A stretch of DNA of 64,000 nucleotides from Marivita sp003149565 (GCF_965216415.1 NZ_CBDCFU010000002.1), one strand, 5' to 3'; shown: positions 28,102 to 36,861, numbered from the stretch's first letter. The notes: generated by a model from the letters alone, not told the origin. Made by a program: numbers and translations.

Positions 28102-29034
28102 ATGACCGTCGCTGTCTACCTGCCTACCGAAGAAAAGATCCAGTGGTGGGTCGAAATGTTGCAAGGTTTGCTTCCCGGTTGGGAAATTGCCTCAATCGAC
28201 AGCATTGACGATCCGGCGCAGGTTAAACAAGCGGTTGTTTGGCGTCCGAGATCCGGAGATTTGGCGAATTTCCCAAACCTCGAAGTGATCGTTTCAATCG
28301 GAGCGGGAATTGATCACGTTCTTGCAGATCCAAAGCTACCCAAAAAAGTTCCTATAATACGGACAGTTGGAGATGACTTGACACAGCGTATGCGTGAATA
28401 TGTTGCGTTGCACGTGCTGCGTCATCATCGTGACATGCCGCGCCAGTTGCAGGCTCAGGAAGACAAGGAATGGCACGCGATCGTTGTGCCTGTCGCCCCT
28501 CATCGCGTGGTTGGCGTGATGGGGCTGGGAAATCTCGGTGCTGCAGCAGCAACCACTTTGGCCGATCTTGGCTTCTCCACGCGTGGTTGGTCGAAATCGC
28601 CAAAATCCATACAAGGTGTGGATACATTTTCGGGAGAGGACGAGTTTGACGCTTTTTTGTCCGGTTGTGAGATTCTGGTGAATCTCCTGCCGTTAACCGA
28701 TGCGACCAATGGCATCCTGAACGCTGAACTTTTCGAAAGACTGGTATCCGGAGCCTGCGTCATCAACTGCGCCAGAGGCGGGCATCTTGTTGATGAGGAT
28801 CTTCTGAACGCGATTGAATCAGGCCAGATCAAGCAAGCCACTTTGGATGTGTTCCACGTCGAACCGTTGCCCAATGATCATATGTTTTGGGAACATCCAA
28901 GCATCACCGTCACGCCGCACGTGGCTTCACAAATAGACGCTGCAACGGGTGGGCGATTAATCGCGGCCAATCTCAGGACATTCGCAGAAACTGGGACCTG
29001 CCCGGATATGGCGGACGCAGCCCGAGGTTATTGA
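28102..29034 (+). CDS. D-isomer 2-hydroxyacid dehydrogenase (glyoxylate/hydroxypyruvate reductase A-like)
   Basis: A 310-residue NAD(P)-dependent oxidoreductase that reduces 2-oxoacids such as glyoxylate to 2-hydroxyacids, or the reverse. The Rossmann motif is VVGVMGLGNLGAAAA; the catalytic Arg lies in NCARGGHLVDE, Glu in FHVEPLPNDH and His in VTPHVASQ, all as in GhrA. Length is normal. It is divergent from the LysR gene and is the last intact gene before a block of insertion-sequence remnants. It could link to the FAD/Fe-S hydroxyacid dehydrogenase at 8767-11703. Confidence 0.88.
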   Translation: MTVAVYLPTEEKIQWWVEMLQGLLPGWEIASIDSIDDPAQVKQAVVWRPRSGDLANFPNLEVIVSIGAGIDHVLADPKLPKKVPIIRTVGDDLTQRMREYVALHVLRHHRDMPRQLQAQEDKEWHAIVVPVAPHRVVGVMGLGNLGAAAATTLADLGFSTRGWSKSPKSIQGVDTFSGEDEFDAFLSGCEILVNLLPLTDATNGILNAELFERLVSGACVINCARGGHLVDEDLLNAIESGQIKQATLDVFHVEPLPNDHMFWEHPSITVTPHVASQIDAATGGRLIAANLRTFAETGTCPDMADAARGY

Positions 29035-29091
29035 TGCAAAAAATGATGAAAGCTGGCGCGCTTAGGCGATTGGTTCCGATTGCGATCAGTG

Positions 29092-29349
29092 TCAGTAGGT
29101 CTTGGACGGCTCCGCACTACTTTCGTAAAACCCGACCATGTCAAAGAGGTTGCGCATCTCATCTTTGCGACCCTCCAACGTGCAATTCATGTTGTGAATA
29201 AAACGGTCGGCAATACGCCTGTTCTCCTCTGGCACAGTGGATGCGGAAATCAATGGGTCCTGACCCTCGGCTCCAGAGTCATTGAGTTTCAGGGCCAAAA
29301 GAGGACTGTTGCTGCGAGAGCTATTGAGGAGAGGAAGGTCTCGGGGCAT
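29092..29349 (-). other. Open frame of uncertain status next to the IS5 remnant
   Basis: A frame of 85 codons on the minus strand whose last 50 residues (VPEENRRIADRFIHNMN..., LFDMVGFYESSAE) look protein-like rather than random. I do not recognise the family. The first part overlaps the 3' end of the IS5-type transposase remnant. It may be the C-terminal piece of a gene that was cut by that insertion. There is no ribosome binding site of note. Confidence 0.3.
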
Positions 29350-29605
29350 CCGGCGTATCGTGCTGCGACGCGTCTCCAGTCTTTTAGGCGGCTGAACATG
29401 ATCTCAATCCGGTTGCGCCGTTTATGCCGTCGCTTGTCATATTTGACGGGCTTCTTGCGCGACTTTCGACGGGGGATGCAATCCTTTATCCCTTTGTCTT
29501 TCAACGCGTCTCGCAGCCAATCGGCATCGTATCCAGGATCCGCCAAGAGGCAATCAGCTTTCGGCAGGCTACTCAGCAGCTCCGCTGCGCCGGTGTAGTC
29601 GCTTC
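29289..29605 (-). pseudogene. IS5-family (IS427-type) transposase, C-terminal remnant
   Basis: The minus strand reads DYTGAAELLSSLPKAD...LLADPGYDADWLRDALKDKG, then RRHKRRNRIEIMFSRLKDWRR and ends AATVLFWP. These are the second Asp and the catalytic Glu (Y-R-x-E region, here RNRIEIMF) of an IS5/IS427-type DDE transposase. The N-terminal half and the first Asp are absent, and the frame is interrupted above 29605. It is a dead fragment. Confidence 0.75.
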
Positions 29606-29689
29606 AACCAGTAAAGGTTGCTCATGGATCAGGTCTCCTTGCGGAGCCTGAAGCACGGCGACAGACTGAAATCAATGGCTTCTACAATC

Positions 29690-30119
29690 CACGCCGACGG
29701 CATTCATCATTAGGCTGGAAAAGTCCGGTCGCCTTCGAACGGAAGGTGGCCTAAACGAGCACTGGGGGCGGCACAGAAACGTGACAGGTCCATCTCCTTC
29801 AAGTCGCGATACCGCGCCGTGCCTTTGCAAGATGGCCCTCGGTTCGGGTCTAGTGGTTGCACCGAAACTGCAGCGTATGGCCTTCGGGGTCGATGTACTG
29901 GTCATTCTCGGCATCCCGTTCAAAATCAGCGCGGGTCCAGCTTCCATCGTTGCGACCGGACTTGTTGAAGACCGGAATGTGTGGCGCAATTTTGCGATCA
30001 ACCAGCCCGCTCAGCATTGGAGCCGTGCCGTAGGCGGTATCCGCGATCAGTCGTTCCTGTATGCCCCTCGCAACCGTCGTCTCATACAAATGGCGCAGCA
30101 GTCCGAGCGAGGATTCCAA
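29690..30119 (-). pseudogene. IS1182-family transposase remnant
   Basis: The minus-strand frame from 30119 contains RLIADTAYGTAPMLSGLV and PHIPVFNKSGRNDGSWTRADFERD, which are the second catalytic Asp and the following segment of IS1182-type transposases. It stops after QFRCNH (about 29850). The residual similarity beyond it crosses several stops. Neither the N-terminal nor the C-terminal third of the protein is present. It is one of several overlapping insertion remnants in this 1.6-kb stretch. Confidence 0.65.
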
Positions 30120-30484
30120 CAGTCAGTTCCCAACGGGAATTATGCGCGAGGGAGAGCGTAGGACACGGCGTATATTCTGTAGCAGCACACCGATCATGAC
30201 TGCGGTTTCAACCTTGCCGACCTGCCTCCAGCCAACCGCATTGTGAGCCCCGGAGCTCGAAGAGAACGAAGGCAACCTTAGGCATCGATGATCAGAAAAA
30301 GGCCATTGACAGATTCGAGAACCAAATAGGCCCAAAGCGGCAAATCATCTACCTTCGTCACTTCGCCAATCCGCCTGCACTGGCCAAGAATTCCACCGAC
30401 CTTTTCGAGTGTGCTACTATCCCGCAATACTTGCTCGAACCAAACGTCGGCGAGGGGCGACATGACTCATGCGGCAGTGCCGGG
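30120..30484. other. Unassigned sequence within the IS-remnant block
   Basis: No intact gene is visible. A minus-strand frame (30278-30463) encodes a plausible helical peptide ending in LPLWAYLVLESVNGLFLIIDA, and the same frame continues upstream to 30652 across one stop codon, but I recognise no family. It may be leftover insertion-sequence or host sequence. Confidence 0.3.
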
Positions 30485-30643
30485 ATGTTGCCCCACAACT
30501 GACAGGACGGGTGTGCTTGGACGGTGCATGTCGAAAACGGGATCGTGACGAAGGTGGTCGGCACCGAGGATCACCCCTTCATCCGCAGAATCCTCTGCGC
30601 CACGGTCAATGACTACCAGACTCGGACCGATGCGCCGGATTGA
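30485..30643 (+). pseudogene. N-terminal stub of a molybdopterin (bis-MGD) oxidoreductase
   Basis: The plus-strand frame reads MLPHN-stop-QDGCAWTVHVENGIV, then VVGTEDHPFIRRILCATVNDY and a stop at 30641. This matches the N-terminal 4Fe-4S region of Mo/W-bisMGD oxidoreductases (CPHDC...C...VENGRVVKVVGTEDHPFTRG...CAK). The second cysteine is replaced by TGA (30500-30502) and the Lys after the last Cys by Thr. Only about 50 codons survive; the remaining 600-700 are gone. It is a relic that shows a larger gene once lay here. Confidence 0.6.
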
Positions 30644-30732
30644 CTGCTTCACCCCCTGCGCCGCTCGGGAGCCAAAGGCAATGGCCCGTTGACGCGGCTC
30701 CGGTTTGTGGAATGATAAAAGGGAGGAAACCG

Positions 30733-31155
30733 ATGTCTGACGAAGATGCTATCAGAAAGCTGATCGCCGAACACTTTGAGCCGATGCAATGGAGCGAAGG
30801 AACCGAGCCAGACTGGAACAGGTTTCGAGAAGATTTTCTGGAAGAGGCTGTGCTCTGTGGCGCTGCCCGCCCGGCTCAACCTCGAACACTCGGCGAGTTC
30901 ATCGAGCGCATGGAGACGGTTGCAAGAAAGAACCTGGTCAGCTTTGAAGAACATACGCAGGGCATGAAGGTCCTTCGCTTTGGCAACATCGCGGTTGTCC
31001 TTGCGATGTCAGAGCTTTTGGAAGACGGCTCTGACATCAATCACGACATAAGCGGCTATCTTCTTGTGAAGTCCGAGGGCCGATGGTCGATTATGGCGCA
31101 CGCTTGGGATCAAGCCGACGAAGATAACCCTGTTCCAGATGAACTGCGCGGGTAG
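30733..31155 (+). CDS. SnoaL/NTF2-like domain protein of unknown function
   Basis: A 140-residue cytoplasmic protein with the look of the NTF2/SnoaL-like fold: an N-terminal helix (DEDAIRKLIAEHFEPMQ), a DWNRFREDFLEEAVL segment and a C-terminal strand set ending in RWSIMAHAWDQADE. Proteins of this type are often annotated as nuclear transport factor 2 family; function is not established. GGGAGGAAA precedes the ATG at 30733. It is the first intact gene after the insertion-sequence block, read convergently to the folate cyclo-ligase. Confidence 0.65.
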   Translation: MSDEDAIRKLIAEHFEPMQWSEGTEPDWNRFREDFLEEAVLCGAARPAQPRTLGEFIERMETVARKNLVSFEEHTQGMKVLRFGNIAVVLAMSELLEDGSDINHDISGYLLVKSEGRWSIMAHAWDQADEDNPVPDELRG

Positions 31156-31222
31156 TCATTTCTGAGCTGTTCGCAAGGCCGGTTAAGTCCACGTAGCAGA
31201 CTTAACCGCAATACAAACGTCG

Positions 31223-31789
31223 TCAGGCTGACCGTGCGATCTCGATCACTTCGCGTTCGGTCACAATCAGGTCGAGCGGTTGGTCTGTCGGTTCCAGTGG
31301 CAGGTCAACCGTTTCTTGCGCGGCATAGGCAAAACCGATGGCCAGTGTCGGGCGCTGGGCGCGCAGGCCTTCGAGCGTGCGATCGTAAAAGCCTCCGCCA
31401 TAGCCCAGACGCCCACCCGCGCGGGAAAAGGCCACAAGCGGGACGATTAGAACTTCGGGGGTGATCAGCTTCTCCACGGCGGGCACTGACGCCCCAAACG
31501 GGCCGTCGATCAGCGCGCAATCCGGCTCCCATTGCGAGAACACCAGCGGTTCTCCCGCGCCTCGGATCACCGGCACACCCACCAGCCCGTGTGCGGCCGC
31601 CTCGGACATTGCGGGCAAGGGATCAATCTCGGTGCGGATTGGCAGATAGCCAGAAACCGGAACGCCACGATACCCGGCGAGAACTTCGCTCAGATGGCCT
31701 GCAGTCCCGCGATGCCCGGCCTCATGCGCCGCCTTGCGGCGGGCAAAGGCGGCTTTGCGCGCGGCCGCTTTGCGCTCTTCCAGCGTCAC
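31223..31789 (-). CDS. 5-formyltetrahydrofolate cyclo-ligase
   Basis: A 188-residue enzyme that converts 5-formyl-THF to 5,10-methenyl-THF using ATP, keeping the one-carbon pool in circulation. The family markers are the N-terminal basic helix with RKAAFARR, IDPLPAM near the middle, and the ATP/substrate loop LGYGGGFYDRTL near residue 135. The start is a GTG at 31789 overlapping the mgtE stop by 4 bases (GTGA), so it is the second gene of an mgtE-led pair. Confidence 0.92.
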   Translation of the reverse strand: MTLEERKAAARKAAFARRKAAHEAGHRGTAGHLSEVLAGYRGVPVSGYLPIRTEIDPLPAMSEAAAHGLVGVPVIRGAGEPLVFSQWEPDCALIDGPFGASVPAVEKLITPEVLIVPLVAFSRAGGRLGYGGGFYDRTLEGLRAQRPTLAIGFAYAAQETVDLPLEPTDQPLDLIVTEREVIEIARSA

Positions 31790-33180
31790 AACAGCACCAA
31801 AACGGCAAGACCGAGGAAGGCGAAAAAGCCCACGACATCGGTCACTGTTGTTACGAAGGCACCTGATGCAAGCGCGGGGTCGATGCCAAGTTTTTCGAGC
31901 ACGATAGGAATGCCGGTGCCCGCCAGCCCAGCGACCACGAGGTTGATCACCATCGCGGCGGCAATCACATAGCCCAGTTGCGGCGAACCGAACCAGACCA
32001 ATCCGACAATTCCCATGATGACGGCAAAGGCCAAGCCATTGATCAGACCTACCAGTACCTCCCGTCGGATCACGCGCCAGACGTTGGAGCCGGTAAGGTC
32101 TTTGGTCGCCAGAGCACGCACGGCCACCGTCAAAGACTGCGTGCCGGCATTGCCGCCCATCGACGCCACGATGGGCATCAGAACCGCAAGGGCCACGATG
32201 GTAGCGATCGCGTCTTCGAATTGTGCGATCACGAGGCTGGCGAGAATGGCAGTGATGAGATTGACGAAGAGCCAGGGAAAGCGCCGCTTGGTGGTTCCGA
32301 TCACGCGGTCCGAAAGCGAGCTTTCACTGTCCACACCGGCAAGGCGCAGCACGTCTTCCTCGTGTTCTTCGTCCAGCACGGCCATTGCGTCGTCGATGGT
32401 GATCACACCTACCAACCGTTCGTTTTCATCGACCACAGGTGCCGAGATCAGGTGATACTGGTTGAACGCATAGGCGACATCACCTTCGTATTGCGTGACC
32501 GGGATCACGTGGAAGGTCTCCTCCACAAGCGATTGCAGCATAACCTCGCGGCGTGACCCCATGAGTTTGCCCAAAGTGACGTTGCCCACCGGGCGCAGGC
32601 GCGGGTCGACCAGCACGATGTGATAGAATTGCTCGGGCAGATCATCGGAATTGCGGAGGTAATCAATGGCTTCGCCGACATTCCAATGCTCGGGTGCCAT
32701 CACCACTTCGCGCTGCATCAGACGCCCAGCGGAGTATTCCGGATAGGTCAGCGATTGCTGAACCGCGACGCGGTCGCTGTCCTCGAGCGCGTCAAGGATC
32801 GCATCCTGCTGCGGCTGGTTCAGGTCTTCGAGAAGATCGACAACATCGTCGCTGTCAAGCTCGCGCACCGCGTCCGCAAGGACCTGAGGCGACAGAATGC
32901 CGATCACCTCTTCGCGGATCGATTCGTCGAGTTCCGACAGGATGTCGCCGTCAAATTCCTTGTCGTAGAGCTTGATCAGCCGCATCCGGTCGAAGGCGTT
33001 GATCTGCTCCAAAAGGTCGGCGATGTCGGCCGGGTGCAGCGGATCCATCAGTGCGACCAGTTCGTCGCGGTCCTCGCGATCTACGGCAAAAAGAATTTGC
33101 GCCACCGCTTTGCGATCGAGGCTGTAGGCGTCGTCCGTTTCTTCGGCCTCGGGTGTCTCGATGGTTTGGTCGTCGCTCAT
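31786..33180 (-). CDS. mgtE: Magnesium transporter MgtE
   Basis: A 464-residue magnesium channel/transporter. An acidic N-terminal MgtE-N superhelical domain (about residues 20-130) is followed by a CBS pair (about 135-260, with VVDENERLVGVITIDDAM) and five membrane helices in the C-terminal third. The pore-lining GGNAGTQSLTVAVRALA stretch and AGTGIPIVLEKLGIDPALASG are typical. Cytoplasmic Mg binding to the N and CBS domains normally closes the pore. The ATG at 33180 follows a GGGGGG-AAG stretch; an upstream Met at 33219 is less likely. Confidence 0.93.
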   Translation of the reverse strand: MSDDQTIETPEAEETDDAYSLDRKAVAQILFAVDREDRDELVALMDPLHPADIADLLEQINAFDRMRLIKLYDKEFDGDILSELDESIREEVIGILSPQVLADAVRELDSDDVVDLLEDLNQPQQDAILDALEDSDRVAVQQSLTYPEYSAGRLMQREVVMAPEHWNVGEAIDYLRNSDDLPEQFYHIVLVDPRLRPVGNVTLGKLMGSRREVMLQSLVEETFHVIPVTQYEGDVAYAFNQYHLISAPVVDENERLVGVITIDDAMAVLDEEHEEDVLRLAGVDSESSLSDRVIGTTKRRFPWLFVNLITAILASLVIAQFEDAIATIVALAVLMPIVASMGGNAGTQSLTVAVRALATKDLTGSNVWRVIRREVLVGLINGLAFAVIMGIVGLVWFGSPQLGYVIAAAMVINLVVAGLAGTGIPIVLEKLGIDPALASGAFVTTVTDVVGFFAFLGLAVLVLL

Positions 33181-33310
33181 CTTGCCCCCCGCTGACTGGT
33201 CTCGCCCACCTTTACGCAATCGGCTCCGGATGGAACAGAGGCGTTGCGCAATTTACCAACACAGACAGAGCAGATAGGTTCACGCGGCAAAGGTCAAAAA
33301 GAGCACCTCC

Positions 33311-34600
33311 ATGACAAATATCACGCTTCACCTCGGTCAGACCCTCTGGTTCACCGCCAACCCCGTGATCGAGGGGCCCGAGGCCGCGCAGTATGATGCG
33401 CGCGGCGGCATCGCGGTGCAGGACGGGTACGTCATTGCGCGCGGCCACGCGGATGACCTGCGACAGTCCTACCCGCAGGCCGCCGTTGAGGATCATGGGG
33501 CGTCTTTGATCCTGCCGGGATTTGTCGACGCCCATGTGCATTATCCGCAGACAGCCATGATCGCGAGTTGGGGGAAGCGCCTGATCGACTGGTTGAACAC
33601 TTATACGTTTCCCGAAGAAATGAAGTTCGGCGACGCTGACTACGCCGCCGAAATCGCGGGGCGCTATCTTGATCTTGCGCTGTCGTACGGCACCACCTCC
33701 ATGTGCAGTTATTGTACGATCCACCCCGAAAGCGTGAACGCCTATTTCGAGGCCGCCGCCGCGCGCGGTATGCGCGTTCTGGGCGGCAAGACGTGCATGG
33801 ATCGCAACGCGCCTGATGGACTGTGCGACACCGTTCAGTCCGCCTATGACGACAGCAAAGATTTGCTGGATCGCTGGCACGGGCAGGGCAGGGCATCTTA
33901 CGTGATCACACCGCGCTTCTCGCCCACCTCGACACCGGAACAACTCTCGGCACTTGGGGCGCTTTGGTCTGAGAACCCCGATTGCCTGATGCAGACCCAT
34001 CTGAGCGAACAGACTGACGAGATCGCTTGGGTGCGTGGGCTCTACCCCGAGGCGCGGGATTATCTGGACACCTACGAGGCGCATGGCCTTTTGGGGGCAA
34101 ACGGCCTTTACGGCCATGCGATCCATCTGGAGCCGCGCGAACGCGGGCGGCTGCGTGATGTGGGTGCGGCTCTGGTGCATTGCCCCACGTCGAACACCTT
34201 TATCGGGTCGGGACTGTTCGACATGGCGGGTTTGGTGGCCGAGGGCCAGCGCGTGGGGCTGGCGACAGATACCGGCGGCGGGTCGTCCTTCTCGATGTTG
34301 CGCACGATGGCGGCAGCTTACGAAGTGGCGCAACTGCGTGGGGTGGCGTTGCACCCGTCGGCCCTGCTGTGGCTGGCGACCGAAGGCTCAGCGCAATCGC
34401 TGCGGATCGCGGACCGGGTCGGGACACTGGTACCGGGGGCGGAGGCAGATTTCATCACACTTGATCTTGGATCAACGCCCGCCATTGCCCAACGCAGCGC
34501 CGTGGCTGATGATATCTGGGAGGCGGTGTTCCCGACGATCATGATGGGGGACGACCGTGCGGTTTCGGGTGTTTGGGTGATGGGGGAGCGGCGCGTCTGA
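33311..34600 (+). CDS. guaD: Guanine deaminase
   Basis: A 429-residue amidohydrolase that deaminates guanine to xanthine. The zinc ligands are in PGFVDAHVHYPQ; substrate and metal residues follow in TSMCSYCTIHPES, MQTHLSEQTDEI, YGHAIHLE and LATDTGGGSSFSML, all characteristic of guanine deaminases. It is divergent from mgtE across 130 bases. Together with the 8-oxoguanine deaminase-like gene 4 kb away it gives two purine-base deaminases in one neighbourhood. Confidence 0.92.
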   Translation: MTNITLHLGQTLWFTANPVIEGPEAAQYDARGGIAVQDGYVIARGHADDLRQSYPQAAVEDHGASLILPGFVDAHVHYPQTAMIASWGKRLIDWLNTYTFPEEMKFGDADYAAEIAGRYLDLALSYGTTSMCSYCTIHPESVNAYFEAAAARGMRVLGGKTCMDRNAPDGLCDTVQSAYDDSKDLLDRWHGQGRASYVITPRFSPTSTPEQLSALGALWSENPDCLMQTHLSEQTDEIAWVRGLYPEARDYLDTYEAHGLLGANGLYGHAIHLEPRERGRLRDVGAALVHCPTSNTFIGSGLFDMAGLVAEGQRVGLATDTGGGSSFSMLRTMAAAYEVAQLRGVALHPSALLWLATEGSAQSLRIADRVGTLVPGAEADFITLDLGSTPAIAQRSAVADDIWEAVFPTIMMGDDRAVSGVWVMGERRV

Positions 34601-34746
34601 TGCGCCGGACCCAGACGCAAAGCGCAGGTTTCTGTAGCCGCTGGGAACCTTTCGACTATATCTCCTGCACAGGGCAGGCAGACAGATAGACATGCCTGTA
34701 AATTTGACTTCATGCATGCTGGCGCAAAAAAAGGGGAGGCTTGAGG

Positions 34747-35721
34747 ATGGCACTTACAGCTATCATAGACGCACATGGCGGACCGGAGCAGTTCAAGCTG
34801 GTCGATCTTGATGTTGGCGAACCGGGCAAAGGCGAAGTGCGGATCGCGCATAAGGCCGTTGGTCTGAACTTTATCGACGTGTATCAGCGAACCGGGCTTT
34901 ACCCGTTGCAACTGCCTCATGCGATGGGCATGGAAGCCGCAGGCGTGATCGAGGCGGTGGGCGAAGGTGTAGCGCATCTCAAGGTTGGCGACCGCGCTGC
35001 CTATGCCTCCAACCCGCCCGGTGCCTATTCAGAGGCGCGTGTGATGCCCGCTGATCAGGTGTGCCCGCTTCCGGACGGCATCTCGTTCGAGGAAGGTGCA
35101 GCAATGATGCTCAAAGGGCTGACGGTAGAATATCTATTCCACCGCACAACCCCGCTCAAATCCGGCGATACGGTGTTGTTTCATGCGGCGGCCGGCGGTG
35201 TCGGCCTTTTGGCCTGCCAATGGGCGCGCTCTGAAGGGATCACTCTGATCGGGACTGCCGGAACTGACGAGAAATGCCAGCTTGCCCTCGAACACGGAGC
35301 GACGCATTGCGTGAACTACCGGAGTGGCGATTGGGTGGCGCAGGTTCGAGAACTGACGGGAGGCAAAGGCGTGGATGTGGTGATGGACGCGGTCGGCAAG
35401 GACACGTTCGAAGGCTCCCTGGAGTCGCTGAAACCGCTTGGTATGATGATCTCGTTCGGGAACGCCTCCGGTCCGGTGCCGCCTTTTGAAATTGGCCGTC
35501 TGGGAAAGATGGGATCGCTCAAGATCACGCGTCCGACGCTGTTTACACATATTGCCGACCATGAGACCTGTCAGGCGATGGCAGAGCATCTTGGACAAAA
35601 GGTCCTGTCGGGTGATGTGACCATCACAATCGGCCAGCGCTTTGCCTTGAAGGACGTGGCAAAAGCCCACGAAGCGCTTGAAGCGCGCCAGACAACTGGA
35701 TCGACGGTTCTGGAAATCTGA
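34747..35721 (+). CDS. Quinone oxidoreductase (zeta-crystallin/QOR family)
   Basis: A 324-residue NADPH-dependent quinone oxidoreductase of the zinc-free MDR family. HKAVGLNFIDVYQRTGLYP near residue 40 is the family signature, and the NADPH loop is AAAGGVGLLACQWA (about 140-155). It reduces quinones or enoyl-type acceptors in the cytoplasm. GGGGAGG precedes the ATG at 34747; a TTG two codons upstream is an alternative start. It lies 146 bases after guaD with no clear terminator between. Confidence 0.9.
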   Translation: MALTAIIDAHGGPEQFKLVDLDVGEPGKGEVRIAHKAVGLNFIDVYQRTGLYPLQLPHAMGMEAAGVIEAVGEGVAHLKVGDRAAYASNPPGAYSEARVMPADQVCPLPDGISFEEGAAMMLKGLTVEYLFHRTTPLKSGDTVLFHAAAGGVGLLACQWARSEGITLIGTAGTDEKCQLALEHGATHCVNYRSGDWVAQVRELTGGKGVDVVMDAVGKDTFEGSLESLKPLGMMISFGNASGPVPPFEIGRLGKMGSLKITRPTLFTHIADHETCQAMAEHLGQKVLSGDVTITIGQRFALKDVAKAHEALEARQTTGSTVLEI

Positions 35722-35760
35722 TGGCGCCGTCTGGAACCTGAACGTAGTAGCCTTGTCGGC

Positions 35761-36288
35761 TCAGAGGTCTTTTGCGAAGAAATGCAAATGCGGGTGGAGC
35801 ATCGGTTGATCGAGGTAGGTCGTTGTCTCAATCGGTGCGTCCAGCTCCACGAAGCCAAGTTTGGGGTATAGGCTGCGCATCTCGACGTTCGGGGTCAGTG
35901 TGTCTGCAACGAGCCGTTTCAGCCCCATCTCCCGAGCGACCTTTTCGCGGGCTTCGATCAAAGCACGGCCTGTGCCGGTTCCGCGTGCGGCGTCTGTTAC
36001 AAACACCCGTTTCAATTCGCCGGTCTCGGGGTCGAGGCGTTTCATCATGCCGCAGCCGACAATCTCACCAGAGCTGTTTCGCGCAATCACCAGGCAGCCG
36101 TGGGGTGGCAAATAATCCTCGGAATGTGCCCAGAATTCGGCGAGCGCGCTTTCGGGAGCCGCCTGATCAATCTCAAACCCCATCTCGCGCATACGTCGGA
36201 CAACGAGGTCGTAGTATTGTTTGAGGATACCGTTCAGAGCCTCCCTCGGGGGAAGGCTTTGGCACAGTTCAATCTCTATTCGGTCCAT
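35761..36288 (-). CDS. GNAT-family N-acetyltransferase
   Basis: A 175-residue acetyltransferase of the GCN5 family. Acetyl-CoA motif A is visible as VFVTDAARGTGTGRALIEA, preceded by the ELKRVFV strand and followed by LVADTLTPNVEMRSLYPKLGF. The acceptor is unknown. The ATG at 36288 (MDRIEIEL) has GGAGGGA at the right distance; the preceding Met codon at 36291 and one 18 codons earlier are less well placed. It converges with the quinone oxidoreductase gene, 39 bases apart. Confidence 0.82.
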   Translation of the reverse strand: MDRIEIELCQSLPPREALNGILKQYYDLVVRRMREMGFEIDQAAPESALAEFWAHSEDYLPPHGCLVIARNSSGEIVGCGMMKRLDPETGELKRVFVTDAARGTGTGRALIEAREKVAREMGLKRLVADTLTPNVEMRSLYPKLGFVELDAPIETTTYLDQPMLHPHLHFFAKDL

Positions 36289-36506
36289 CATTCCCTCCGC
36301 GTCCAGCCTGATCAGCGTCGCAAGCCTGGGAATGTAGCGCAATCTTTTTTGGGGGTTGAGAGAGGTTCGCCGTGCCGAATGTCGAAAAATACCGGAGTTG
36401 TGGATGTCGCTATACGCGCCGCGCTACGCTTCGAGGTCAGTGATTGTGCAAAATACTGCGTCAATCACGTCGCTCCACGCCAGCCGTCTGGAACAGGCAT
36501 GGCAAC

Positions 36507-36543
36507 AAATAAAAACCGCGCCGGGGATTTTCCGACGCGGTTT
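36507..36543 (-). terminator. Rho-independent terminator of rpmG
   Basis: On the minus strand the stem AACCGCG...CGCGGTT with extra inner pairs is followed by TTTTTATTT. It lies 29 bases after the rpmG stop. Confidence 0.8.
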
Positions 36544-36571
36544 GTCTTCACTGTCCGTATGAACGGAAGGC

Positions 36572-36739
36572 TTACTTGATTTTGCCTTCTTTGTACTCGA
36601 CGTGCTTGCGCGCGACGGGGTCGTACTTCCGCACGGACATCTTTTCTGTCATCGTCCGCGCGTTTTTCTTGGTCACATAGAAATGACCCGTTCCCGCAGT
36701 CGAGTTCAGGCGGATTTTGATTGTGGTCGGCTTCGCCAT
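36572..36739 (-). CDS. rpmG: 50S ribosomal protein L33
   Basis: A 55-residue ribosomal protein of the large subunit. The sequence MAKPTTIKIRLNSTAGTG..., FYVTKKN and KYDPVARKHVEYKEGKIK is typical of alphaproteobacterial L33 without zinc-binding cysteines. CAGGAGA lies 7 bases before the ATG at 36739. It is a single-gene unit with its own terminator and lies downstream of the RNase P RNA gene on the same strand. Confidence 0.95.
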   Translation of the reverse strand: MAKPTTIKIRLNSTAGTGHFYVTKKNARTMTEKMSVRKYDPVARKHVEYKEGKIK

Positions 36740-36861
36740 GGGTCGTCTCCTGCATCGGGCAAGCACTGCCCGTGAATTCCAGTATGAAGGCTGCCTTCTA
36801 CCCGCGCGTACGGGTGAGTCAACCCTTCTTGCGCGGCTTCTTTGTCAATTCAGCCGAAAAA

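Noticed and set aside
30278..30652. Minus-strand frame with a single stop, possible pseudogene
   Set aside because: Part of it is antisense to the molybdopterin oxidoreductase relic, which has a real family match; no family is recognised for the minus frame.
33212..34354. Minus-strand frame of 380 codons opposite guanine deaminase
   Set aside because: Antisense of a well-conserved gene, Arg/His/Pro-rich, no ribosome binding site.
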